8,277 bases of DNA, from NCBI GenBank assembly GCA_003133425.1, contig PKXI01000140.1:1-8277 (forward strand). Reading direction: 5' to 3'. How positions within the stretch are numbered: position 1 is the stretch's first letter; every line of letters starts with the position of its first letter. A program made the translations under genes and the position numbers. The DNA is from Acidobacteriaceae bacterium (GTDB lineage: Bacteria; Acidobacteriota; Terriglobia; Terriglobales; Acidobacteriaceae). This document shows positions 1 through 6,764 of the stretch, piece after piece. The notes beneath the pieces were generated by a model. That model did no database searches. It worked only from the letters and a program-made list of their open reading frames with translations, and was not told where the DNA came from.

Positions 1-915
1 GGCACGATCACGCCCGCAGGAGTTTTCACGCCATCTGGTGTCGGTACTGGAACTTGCACCGCCAACTCTGCACAAGCGGGATACACAAACATATCTGGTT
101 CAGCGCCGATCACTGTTACTGCCTCGTCGCCCACCGTCACTGTCACCAACGTTGCCGTTCTCGCATCGCCTGCTTCCATCTCCACCGCGCAAACCGCGAC
201 CTGCGTTGCGACTGTGACAGGCACTGGAGCTTACAACTCCGCGGTTACCTGGACAGCCACCGGCGGCACGATCACACCCTCAGGAGTATTCACACCATCC
301 GGTGTCGGTACCGGAACCTGCACCGCCCACTCTGCGCAGGCGGGATACACGAACGTGTCCGGCTCGGCGTCGATCGCGGTCACTGCAACGCCGCCCACCG
401 TCACTGTCACCAACGTTGCTGTTCTCGCAACGCCGGCCTCCATCACCGCAGCGCAAACCGCAACCTGCGCTGCCACCGTAACAGGCACAGGCGCTTACAG
501 CTCCGTCGTTACCTGGACAGCAACTGGAGGCACAATCACGCCTGCCGGAGTATTGACGCCATCCGGGGCAGGAACTGCAACATGCACCGCCAACTCCGCA
601 CAGGCTGGGTATACAAACATATCCGGTTCGGCGAACATCACTGTCACATCCTCTCCCTTCACTGTCACTGGGATCACTGTTTCCGCATCGCCCGCATCCA
701 TAACCACGGGGCAAACATCGACGTGCGCCGCGACAGTGTCGGGCACTGGCACTTATCCCGCCACCGTTACCTGGACAGCGACCAGCGGAACGATCACTTC
801 CGGCGGAGTATTCACTCCATCCGGCGCGGGAACTGCGACTTGCACCGCCGCCTCTACCGCTGCTGGTTTCACCAACATCTCCGGCTCGGCGAATATCGCG
901 GTCACGGCTGCGACG
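1..915 (+). repeat. Tandem in-frame Ig-domain repeats, 261-264 bp period
   Basis: Unit starts, marked by a conserved proline codon before T-V-T, fall at 130, 394, 655 and 916, giving periods of 264, 264 (from the partial first unit), 261 and 261 bp. The units at 130-393 and 394-654 are very similar at DNA level as well as protein level, which suggests recent duplication or gene conversion. The unit at 655-915 is more diverged, and the next at 916-1212 more so. Because the repeats contain few stop codons in any frame, long spurious open frames appear on both strands here. Confidence 0.88.
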
Positions 916-2379
916 CCCACCGTCACCGGCGTCACACTCGTGTGCGCCCCGTCGTCCATCACTGCAACTCAAACCTCCACCTGCACGCCTACGGTCACTG
1001 GCACGGGAGCATTCACAAATACAGTGAACCTTTCCATCAGCCCATCGGCTGGTGGAACGTTGAGTTCTACAACCGGTGTGAGTTCGGGAACCGGAATTAC
1101 CTTTGCGCCTCCGAGCACCGGTGCGGAAACAGCAATCATCACCGCGACCTCCACGCAGGACTCTACCAAGTCAGGGTCGGCGTCAGTCGCGGTCACCGTG
1201 TCGGCGGGCGTCTCTGCCTGCGCCGGAATGACCTTGGGAGATGAGGGCAGTCTCAATGGATTCGTCCCGTTCCCGGCCTCATCCGCCTGGAACACGGATA
1301 TTTCCTCGGCGCCCCTTGATCCCAATAACTCCACCATCACATCCGCCTCCGGGTTTGCCGGCTTGCATCTCCACCACGACTGGTCTTCTGTAGCCGGTGG
1401 AGACTACGGCATTCCATTTACCGTGGTCGATACGAGCACTCAACCGGTGGTTCCCATCACCGTAAATGCCTACGCCAACGAAAGCGATGTTTCTGAAGCC
1501 CCATTCCCGGCCACCGCCCCTATCGAGGGGGCGCCGGCAGATTGCACTGACAATGCGGGTGACCAGCACGTTCTGGTATTGGATCGAAACACATGCATGC
1601 TGTATGAAACGTGGAATACGGTTCGATGCAATGGGTCCTTTAGCTCCGATTCAGAAACGATTTGGGACATGAAGAACTATGAGCAACGTCCCTGGGGCTG
1701 GACTTCGGCGGATGCCGCAGGCCTACCAATTTTTCCCGGGCTGGTGCGGTACGACGAAGTTACTTCCGGCGTGATCAACCATGCTCTCCGCTTTACCATG
1801 CAACAGACGAAAAACGACGCCAACGGCGGATATTTCGTAGAACCCGCTAGCCACGCCGCAGGAAATATCGACGGGTCGAATAACATTATCGGGATGCGCA
1901 TTCGCCTCAAAGCCAGTGTCGACGTCTCCAGCTTCTCACCGACGAATCAGGTGATACTGACCGCAATGAAGAAATACGGCATGATCCTCGCGGATAACGG
2001 CGGCTATTTCTTCTTCCAAGGGGTTCCGGATCCGCGGTGGAATGATGACGATCTGCATAACTTGGACTCCATTCCGTCGTCCGACTTTGAAGTTGTGCAA
2101 ATGACGCCGGCTTATCCTGGCTGGGACGCTGCCACGGCCCCAACCGGAGCGCCGCCAACCATCAACAGCTTCGCTGCGTCGGCTACTACAGTTGCGGTCG
2201 GCACGCCGGTCACGCTTACATGGAGCACAACCAACGATTCGTACGACTTCATCGACAAGCTAGGCGGCGTCCGTGGGGGAAGCGTAACCTTCACTCCCAC
2301 GGCAACCACGACGTACACACTGAACTCAACCAACCAGTACGGCCGTTCCACCTCGCAAGTTACTGTTATGGTTCAGTAG
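1..2379 (+). CDS. Secreted Ig-like repeat protein with a conserved central domain (5' end missing)
   Basis: The frame is open from the first base, so the start and any signal peptide lie outside; 792 codons are visible. Codons 1-305 are tandem Ig-like units of 87-88 residues, each with a V-x-A-x-P-A-S-I start, a paired-Cys core (Q-T-x-T-C and T-x-T-C-T), T-W-T-A-T and S-G-S-A. A diverged fifth unit spans about 306-404. Codons 405-716 form a different domain with A-W-N-T-D-I near 430, G-D-Q-H-V-L-V-L-D near 520-528, H-A-L-R-F-T at 594 and R-W-N-D-D-D-L-H near 679-686. I recall similar domains in secreted proteins of Acidobacteriota and other soil bacteria but know no function. Codons 718-792 are another Ig-like domain ending in T-x-T-T-Y-T-L-N-S-T-N, the pattern usual at bacterial C-termini. 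No sorting motif or membrane anchor is seen. The role is probably extracellular binding or adhesion, but it could be an enzyme. The coding call is certain; the function is not. Confidence 0.9.
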   Translation, partial: GTITPAGVFTPSGVGTGTCTANSAQAGYTNISGSAPITVTASSPTVTVTNVAVLASPASISTAQTATCVATVTGTGAYNSAVTWTATGGTITPSGVFTPSGVGTGTCTAHSAQAGYTNVSGSASIAVTATPPTVTVTNVAVLATPASITAAQTATCAATVTGTGAYSSVVTWTATGGTITPAGVLTPSGAGTATCTANSAQAGYTNISGSANITVTSSPFTVTGITVSASPASITTGQTSTCAATVSGTGTYPATVTWTATSGTITSGGVFTPSGAGTATCTAASTAAGFTNISGSANIAVTAATPTVTGVTLVCAPSSITATQTSTCTPTVTGTGAFTNTVNLSISPSAGGTLSSTTGVSSGTGITFAPPSTGAETAIITATSTQDSTKSGSASVAVTVSAGVSACAGMTLGDEGSLNGFVPFPASSAWNTDISSAPLDPNNSTITSASGFAGLHLHHDWSSVAGGDYGIPFTVVDTSTQPVVPITVNAYANESDVSEAPFPATAPIEGAPADCTDNAGDQHVLVLDRNTCMLYETWNTVRCNGSFSSDSETIWDMKNYEQRPWGWTSADAAGLPIFPGLVRYDEVTSGVINHALRFTMQQTKNDANGGYFVEPASHAAGNIDGSNNIIGMRIRLKASVDVSSFSPTNQVILTAMKKYGMILADNGGYFFFQGVPDPRWNDDDLHNLDSIPSSDFEVVQMTPAYPGWDAATAPTGAPPTINSFAASATTVAVGTPVTLTWSTTNDSYDFIDKLGGVRGGSVTFTPTATTTYTLNSTNQYGRSTSQVTVMVQ

Positions 2380-2434
2380 GTACATAAACTATATAGATTC
2401 ACTGCATCCGAAGTTCGGGTGCACATGCACCACC

Positions 2435-2485
2435 GGCGCCGCTGCACGATACCTTTATTGTGTGCAGCGGCGCCATTATTTTCTT
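2435..2485 (+). terminator. Rho-independent terminator after the Ig-repeat gene
   Basis: A perfect 13-bp stem pairs 2435-2447 (GGCGCCGCTGCAC) with 2462-2474 (GTGCAGCGGCGCC) around a 14-nt AT-rich loop, followed by ATTATTTTCTT. It lies 56 bases after the stop codon at 2377-2379. A smaller perfect arm pair, GGTGCA/TGCACC at 2418-2431, precedes it. The T-rich side is downstream on the + strand only. This separates the Ig-repeat gene from the carbohydrate-enzyme block. Confidence 0.88.
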
Positions 2486-2570
2486 CGGAACGGGCCAGTC
2501 ATCTCTCGCAAATTCAGACGCCTTTCCGGCGCGCAGTATCAGCAGACCCCGGGTATAGAATCGTACAGTA

Positions 2571-3131
2571 ATGTCGAGGCAAGTCCCGGGTTCCTCTCGC
2601 CGTCATTTTCTAAAATCCGTTGCCGCCGCAGTGGCGGCGGTGCAAAGCAGCATGCCGCTTCGCGCATCGCAGGTGCGTCCATTTTGTGCCCGGCAGCCAA
2701 CCGAAGGTTTCTCGCGACGCCATCTGGACAGAAAGCTGCGCATGCAATCTCTTCGACTGGCATCTAAAGGTCCAGGACACGATGCCGTGGCTCACCGGAT
2801 CGGCACAATGGTGCTTCAAGGATTTCACCACGCCGCTGCGAGCGGAAAATCCGGTGCCGCGCATCAACCAGAAGGGCGTGCTCGAACGCGACATGATCAG
2901 GAAAGAAGGCTACTTCGTATTCCAGTCCTACTGGAGCGACGAGCCGATGGCCCATATCTACGGCCATTCCTGGCAAGTGTGCTGGGGCGCGGAAGGTGAA
3001 TCGCGCATGGTGAAGATCTACTCGAATTGTCCAACGGCCGCGCACGTATTTCAATCGAACGCAACGGCGGTGCGTCCACCGTCAGCGTTGTAAGCGCGGG
3101 TATTGCGCCCGCGTTTGTTTTCATCTCCTGA
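2571..3131 (+). pseudogene. Remnant of a Tat-exported GH2 glycoside hydrolase (two internal deletions)
   Basis: From ATG 2571, frame 3 encodes a Tat signal peptide, S-S-R-R-H-F-L-K-S followed by an Ala-rich stretch, up to about 2670. From about 2707, frame 1 encodes a stretch that lines up with the end of the GH2 catalytic barrel: D-A-I-W-T-E, F-D-W-H-L-K-V-Q, T-G-S-A-Q-W-C-F-K-D-F, N-Q-K-G-V-L-E-R-D, K-E-G-Y-F-V-F-Q-S-Y-W. In E. coli GusA the matching part, W-S-E-E-Y-Q to W-N-F-A-D-F, starts just after the nucleophile Glu, so both catalytic glutamates are lost here. Frame 1 stays open to a stop at 3091-3093, but from about 3024 frame 3 reads like the enzyme's normal C-terminus (N-G-R-A-R-I-S-I-E-R-N-G-G to F-V-F-I-S) and stops at 3129-3131. 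This is best explained by one large and one smaller out-of-frame deletion. A family member would usually be several hundred residues longer. The original substrate (beta-galactoside or beta-glucuronide) cannot be told. Alternatives are misassembly or a translated fragment without catalytic activity. Confidence 0.82.
3095..3122 (+). terminator. Possible weak terminator hairpin in the GH2 remnant tail
   Basis: A 6-bp all-GC stem pairs 3095-3100 (CGCGGG) with 3108-3113 (CCCGCG) around a 7-nt loop, followed by TTTGTTTTC. The form suits an intrinsic terminator, but the stem is short and it overlaps what looks like the old coding end of the GH2 gene. It may be accidental, or may now limit read-through into the lyase gene. 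Confidence 0.35.
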
Positions 3132-3134
3132 TTG

Positions 3135-3138
3135 TGGA
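3135..3138 (+). promoter_or_regulatory. Ribosome binding site that sets the lyase start at 3148
   Basis: GGAG lies 9 bases before ATG 3148. The frame is open further upstream to a TTG at 3103, but only the 3148 start has a suitable Shine-Dalgarno sequence and puts a Tat motif directly at the N-terminus. The site sits between the frame-3 stop of the GH2 remnant (3129-3131) and the lyase, typical operon spacing. Confidence 0.7.
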
Positions 3139-3147
3139 GCCTCTGTC

Positions 3148-4362
3148 ATGATAGACCGCCGCAACTTCTGTTTCACTGCTGCCGCTGCGGCAGTGTCCGC
3201 TTACACTAGTACCCCGCCTGCGCTCGCTTTGCCCCATAAGTCGCTGATTTCCGCACGCGAAATCGCTCACCTCGACCGCGAGCGAATTCTCCGCGCCGTC
3301 AACGAATATCTTCCCCAGCCCCCAATCACCATCACCGCATCCAGCTCGCCGCGCAGCCATGGCGGCAAGCACGATTATTTTTCCGAGGGCGATTACTGGT
3401 GGCCCGACCCGAACAATCCTGGCGGGCCTTATATCCGCCGCGACGGCTACTCCAATCCCGGCAACTTCAACGATCATCGCGAAGCCCTCATCCGCCTCAG
3501 CCTGCACGTGCCCGCTCTGGTAGCGGCATGGATGATCACGCGAGATAAGCGCTATGCGCAACACGCTGCCGTGCATCTGCGCGCGTGGTTCCTCAATCCT
3601 GAGACGAGGATGAATCCGTTACTCGACTTTGCGCAGGCCATCTTCGGCATCTCGCCCGGCCGCGGCACCGGAGTTATCGATACGCTCCACCTGGTTGAAG
3701 TGAGCCGCGCCGCACAGCATCTGGAGAGAGCCGGAGTCCTGACTTCCGCCGAATTCAGAGCGATGCAAGATTGGTTCGCGCAGTACCTCAACTGGATGGG
3801 CACTTCAAAGAACGGCAAAGAGGAAGAGATCGCAAAAAACAACCATGGCGCCTGCTGGGTCGCGCAGGCAGCCGCTTTTGCTGCCCTTACGGGCAACACG
3901 GGAGTGACAGCGCTCTGCCGCGACCGCTTCAAAAAGAATCTTCTGCCCGGCCAACTCGCATCCAACGGCAGCTTCCCGCTGGAGCTGGCGCGCACCAAGC
4001 CATACAGCTATTCGCTCTTCGACCTCGACGTGCTCGCAATCATTTGTCAAATTGTTTCCCCCGGTGGAAACTCACCGGACAATCTCTGGAGATATTCGCT
4101 GCCTAGCGGGATCGGCCTCAAGAAGGCCGTGGACTTCATGTATCCCTTCATTCAAGACAAAGCCAAGTGGCCCTACGCCCACGACGTGGAGTATTTCAGC
4201 GACCTTCCCAATCGCCAACCCAGCCTGCTGTTTGCCGGCCTGGCTTATCACGAGCCAAAGTACATCGCTCTCTGGCGCACGCTGCCGCCCGATCCAAAAA
4301 CTGCCGAGATCATCCGCAACTTTCCCATCCGCCAGCCGTTGCTCTGGGTCACCCCGGTTTAG
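3148..4362 (+). CDS. Tat-exported polysaccharide lyase, alginate-lyase superfamily (PL5/PL38-like)
   Basis: The 404-residue protein likely cleaves uronic-acid polysaccharides by beta-elimination outside the cytoplasm, leaving products with a 4,5-unsaturated uronate. The N-terminus M-I-D-R-R-N-F-C-F followed by an Ala-rich stretch and A-L-A at 25-27 resembles a Tat signal, although Cys8 and Phe9 replace the usual Leu-Lys. The mature part is mostly alpha-helical by appearance, as in the (alpha/alpha) toroid fold. Family marks are D-Y-W-W-P-D-P at 82-88, N-N-H-G at 231-234 (Asn and His of this motif are catalytic in the superfamily) and K-P-Y-S-Y-S-L-F at 284-291, where a Tyr would act as the acid/base. 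The N-x-P-G-G-P-Y-I-R-R-D-G stretch fits the environmental branch better than Pseudomonas AlgL. The substrate could be glucuronan, alginate or another glucuronic-acid polymer; sequence alone does not decide. It follows the GH2 remnant closely and precedes the oxidoreductase by 103 bases. Superfamily call strong, subfamily moderate. Confidence 0.87.
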   Translation: MIDRRNFCFTAAAAAVSAYTSTPPALALPHKSLISAREIAHLDRERILRAVNEYLPQPPITITASSSPRSHGGKHDYFSEGDYWWPDPNNPGGPYIRRDGYSNPGNFNDHREALIRLSLHVPALVAAWMITRDKRYAQHAAVHLRAWFLNPETRMNPLLDFAQAIFGISPGRGTGVIDTLHLVEVSRAAQHLERAGVLTSAEFRAMQDWFAQYLNWMGTSKNGKEEEIAKNNHGACWVAQAAAFAALTGNTGVTALCRDRFKKNLLPGQLASNGSFPLELARTKPYSYSLFDLDVLAIICQIVSPGGNSPDNLWRYSLPSGIGLKKAVDFMYPFIQDKAKWPYAHDVEYFSDLPNRQPSLLFAGLAYHEPKYIALWRTLPPDPKTAEIIRNFPIRQPLLWVTPV

Positions 4363-4420
4363 CGTACGAACCTGCTTGTTGACGTTTATCCGCATGCCAT
4401 TCATGCACATGCGAGCGGTG

Positions 4421-4429
4421 TGATACGAT
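4421..4429 (+). promoter_or_regulatory. Possible extended -10 promoter element upstream of the oxidoreductase gene
   Basis: TGATACGAT fits a TGn-TAnnAT extended -10 box and would start transcription about 30 bases before ATG 4466, leaving room for the AGGAG at 4456-4460. No convincing -35 hexamer is found at the right distance. The 103-base gap from 4363 to 4465 holds nothing else that I recognise and no clear terminator. Confidence 0.2.
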
Positions 4430-4465
4430 TCCGTCGATACGTCAGCATATTGTTCAGGAGCGAGA

Positions 4466-5623
4466 ATGCGGGAGCGCAAGGCCGGAATCATCATGAACGG
4501 CGTTACCGGACGCATGGGGCTCAATCAGCACCTGATCCGGTCCATCCTAGCCATCCGCGCGCAAGGCGGCCTCTCCCTCGGCGACGGCACTGTCCTCATG
4601 CCCGATCCGATTCTCGTAGGCCGGAATGAAGAAAAGTTAAAAACCATCGCCGCCGCGCATGGCCTCTCCCGCTGGAGCACCGATCTCGCGCGCTGCCTCG
4701 ACAACAAAGAAGACACCATCTACTTCGACTCCGGCTCAACCGGGATACGCGAGCAAAATGTGCTGCAGGCCATCGCGGCAGGGAAGCACGTCTACTGCGA
4801 AAAGCCCCTCTCGACCACGATGAAGAGCGCGATCAAGCTCGCCAAAGCCGCGGACAATGCCGGCGTAAAGCATGGCGTCGTGCAGGACAAGCTCTTCCTG
4901 CCCGGCATCCGCAAGCTTCGCCGCCTCATCGATTCCGGATTCTTCGGCCGCATCCTAACAGTGCGCGGAGAGTTCGGTTACTGGGTCTTCGAAGGCGACT
5001 GGCAAACCGCGCAGCGTCCCTCGTGGAACTACAGAAAAGAAGACGACGGCGGAATCATCCTCGACATGTTTTGCCACTGGCGCTACGTTCTCGACCACAC
5101 CTTTGGCGATGTCCAGTCGGTTAGCTGCACAGGTGCGACGCACATTCCACAGCGCGTTGATGAAGCAGGCAATACCTACAAGTGCACCGCAGATGACGCG
5201 GCCTACGGCATGTTCGAGTTGAAGGGCGGTATCTTCGCGCAGATCAACTCCTCCTGGGTAACGCGCGTTTATCGCGATGAGCTCTTCAACCTCCACGTCG
5301 ATGGAACCGAAGGCAGCGCCGTGGCCGGACTGCGCGACTGCAAGGTTCAACATCGCGTCAACACGCCCCGCCCCGTATGGAATCCCGATCTGCCGAACCC
5401 AATCAAGTTCCGCGATCAGTGGGCCGAAGTGCCTGACAATGCCGAGTTCGACAACGCATTCAAGGTGCAGTGGGAGATGTTTCTCCGTCATGTCTTTGCA
5501 GACGCGCCATTCCCCCACACATTCATCGACGGCGCTCGCGGCGTGCAATTGGCAGAGTTGGCGCACACTTCGTGGCGAGAACGCCGCTGGGTCGATATTC
5601 CCGAAATCACCCTCGGCACCTAA
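4466..5623 (+). CDS. Gfo/Idh/MocA family NAD(P)-dependent oxidoreductase
   Basis: The 385-residue cytoplasmic enzyme probably oxidises or reduces a sugar hydroxyl/keto group with NAD(P). An N-terminal Rossmann domain (about 1-135) carries the glycine-rich loop G-V-T-G-R-M-G at 12-18 and the family signature C-E-K-P-L with Glu112-Lys113-Pro114; this Lys is the usual catalytic residue. The C-terminal alpha/beta domain contains G-G-I-I-L-D-M-F-C-H-W with Asp200 and His204, matching the D-x-x-x-H catalytic/substrate motif, and ends with the usual D-G-x-x-G-x-x-x-x-E-L-A helix. Length is in the normal range. The ATG has AGGAG five bases upstream, so the start is firm. There is no signal peptide. 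The glycine loop is spelled like that of dihydrodipicolinate reductase, and the helix after it is followed by an extra loop rich in Gly around 33-42. Placed between a uronate lyase and a GH88 gene, it may act on the released sugar. The exact substrate is unknown. Confidence 0.92.
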   Translation: MRERKAGIIMNGVTGRMGLNQHLIRSILAIRAQGGLSLGDGTVLMPDPILVGRNEEKLKTIAAAHGLSRWSTDLARCLDNKEDTIYFDSGSTGIREQNVLQAIAAGKHVYCEKPLSTTMKSAIKLAKAADNAGVKHGVVQDKLFLPGIRKLRRLIDSGFFGRILTVRGEFGYWVFEGDWQTAQRPSWNYRKEDDGGIILDMFCHWRYVLDHTFGDVQSVSCTGATHIPQRVDEAGNTYKCTADDAAYGMFELKGGIFAQINSSWVTRVYRDELFNLHVDGTEGSAVAGLRDCKVQHRVNTPRPVWNPDLPNPIKFRDQWAEVPDNAEFDNAFKVQWEMFLRHVFADAPFPHTFIDGARGVQLAELAHTSWRERRWVDIPEITLGT

Positions 5624-5657
5624 TGAACACTTTTCAAGGGTGTGTATCAGAATTTGT

Positions 5658-5761
5658 TTTGTGTCAGGGCACGACTTTAGTCGTGCCAAAAAGGGCCGTA
5701 CATAGATGGGCTTTAGCCCCTGAGGTATGTCAGCCCAATCCCATCGATCCATTCATGAAAC
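5658..5761 (+). repeat. Interspersed palindromic repeat, copy 1 (upstream of the isomerase gene)
   Basis: The core at 5658-5725 matches 6765-6832 at 57 of 68 positions by hand count with no gaps. Weaker gap-free similarity continues to 5761 (about 24 of the last 36 bases). It holds two hairpins: GGCACGACT/AGTCGTGCC at 5668-5687, and GGGC-TTTA-GCCC at 5708-5719. The ends, TCAGGG at 5664 and CCCTGA at 5718-5723, are also inverted, so the 60-bp unit could fold as a branched structure. I recall similar elements scattered between genes in Acidobacteriota. Confidence 0.85.
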
Positions 5762-5796
5762 GCGCAAAAGCCAAACACTACCGGGGTTCAATACGC

Positions 5797-6609
5797 ATGG
5801 CAGATAAGTCAAGGCTCTCGCTGAACCAAATCACGACGGCTAACTGGAGCGTCGGCGAGGCAGTGGAAGCCTGCGCGCACCACGGCGTTCCATCCATCGC
5901 GCTTTGGCGGCACAAGATTCAGGAGGCAGGCCTTGCCTCGTGCGTGCGTCACGTGCAGGATGCAGGCATGCACGTATCCAGCGTGTGCCGCGGCGGAATG
6001 TTTCCAGCGCCCACAGAGTTGGAGCGGCAAAAAAACATTGAAGACAACTTCCGCGCTACGGATGAAGCCGCAGCCCTCAACGCAGATTCCCTGGTAATGG
6101 TAGTCGGAGGCTGCGCCGCTGTCGGTCTTGAAGAAGCCCGCAAGATGGTTGCCGCGGGCATCGCAGCTCTAGTTCCGTACGCACGCGAGCGAGGCGTCCG
6201 CATCGGCCTTGAGCCGCTTCATCCCATGTACGCCGCGGAGCGTTCCGTGCTGAACACAATCGGTCAGGCGCTCAAACTCGCATCACCCTACAGCCCACAG
6301 CAAGTGGGAGTCATCCTCGACACCTTTCATATCTGGTGGGATCCACAGGTCACCGAACTGATCGCGCAATCGGCGGGCCGTATCTATGGCTTTCACGTTT
6401 CTGACTGGCTCGTGCCCTTGCCGGATATCCTGCTCGGCCGCGGCCTGATGGGAGACGGCGTGATCGATAACCACAAGCTGCGCCTCCTTGTGGAGCAGGC
6501 CGGCTACACCGGACCCATCGAGGTAGAAATCTTCAATCGTGCGCTCTGGGATTCCGATCCCGAAGACGTCTTGAAGCAAGTCATCGAACGATTTGAAAAG
6601 TTCGTCTAG
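5797..6609 (+). CDS. TIM-barrel sugar isomerase/epimerase (xylose isomerase-like, AP endonuclease 2 family)
   Basis: The 270-residue cytoplasmic protein is a single (beta/alpha)8 barrel of the family that includes hydroxypyruvate isomerase, tagatose 3-epimerase and related sugar-modifying enzymes. The expected metal ligands occur in order: Glu139 in G-L-E-P-L-H, Asp175 in L-D-T-F-H-I-W, His200 in G-F-H-V-S-D-W, and Glu244 in E-V-E-I-F. The start is uncertain. ATG 5797 gives M-A-D-K-S-R-L-S-L-N-Q, the usual N-terminus of the group, with GGGG ten bases upstream. An in-frame ATG at 5755 is rejected because it lies inside the repeat, has no Shine-Dalgarno, and corresponds to TTG in the other repeat copy. 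The gap of 173 bases from the oxidoreductase is mostly repeat. The partner oxidoreductase suggests a joint redox/isomerisation step on a sugar or sugar acid; 3-keto-sugar pathways in other bacteria use the same family pair. The reaction is not assigned. Confidence 0.9.
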   Translation: MADKSRLSLNQITTANWSVGEAVEACAHHGVPSIALWRHKIQEAGLASCVRHVQDAGMHVSSVCRGGMFPAPTELERQKNIEDNFRATDEAAALNADSLVMVVGGCAAVGLEEARKMVAAGIAALVPYARERGVRIGLEPLHPMYAAERSVLNTIGQALKLASPYSPQQVGVILDTFHIWWDPQVTELIAQSAGRIYGFHVSDWLVPLPDILLGRGLMGDGVIDNHKLRLLVEQAGYTGPIEVEIFNRALWDSDPEDVLKQVIERFEKFV

Positions 6610-6640
6610 TGTTTTGTCTCAGATGTTCCATTTATGAATG

Positions 6641-6690
6641 CTGTCATCCTGAGCGACCATAGTGAAACGAAGGGAGTCGAAGGACCTGCA
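6641..6690 (+). repeat. Interspersed imperfect-palindrome repeat (TCATCCTGAGCG type)
   Basis: The segment begins TGTCATCCTGAGCGAC and ends GTCGAAGGACCTGC. Its arms TCCT-gag-CGAC (6647-6657) and GTCG-a-AGGA (6676-6684) are inverted. I recognise it from memory as a short repeat found many times between genes in Acidobacteriota and other phyla; only one copy is in this window. It lies 31 bases after the isomerase stop. The rest of the gap, 6691-6764, holds nothing I recognise. Confidence 0.65.
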
Positions 6691-6764
6691 TTTGGGAATA
6701 GTGGCTCGAAATCATAGGCTGAGAATTGTGAAACGAACTTCTGGAACGCGCATGAATCAGCTGC

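Noticed and set aside
280..972. A 230-codon open frame on the minus strand across the same repeats
   Set aside because: Same cause: repeated stop-free antisense sequence, Gly/Arg/Cys-rich and low complexity, with no recognisable domain.
54..1244. A 396-codon open frame in frame 3 across the Ig repeats
   Set aside because: It is rich in His, Arg and Cys with no domain logic, and shadows the Thr/Ser/Ala-rich real frame. It stays open because the repeat unit lacks stops in that frame.
2554..2561. TATAGAAT as a -10 box for the GH2 remnant
   Set aside because: It lies only ten bases from the ATG, with no fitting -35 element, and the gene is broken; support is too thin.
4379..4384. TTGACG as a -35 box before the oxidoreductase gene
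   Set aside because: No -10-like hexamer is found 16-18 bases downstream; the TACGAT at 4424 is too far away.
4955..5752. A 265-codon minus-strand open frame opposite the oxidoreductase
   Set aside because: It is antisense to a firmly identified gene, runs into the intergenic repeat, and shows no known motif.
5470..5796. Upstream extension of the isomerase frame into the end of the oxidoreductase gene
   Set aside because: The extension translates the last part of the oxidoreductase out of frame and then the palindromic repeat; conserved barrel sequence begins only after ATG 5797.
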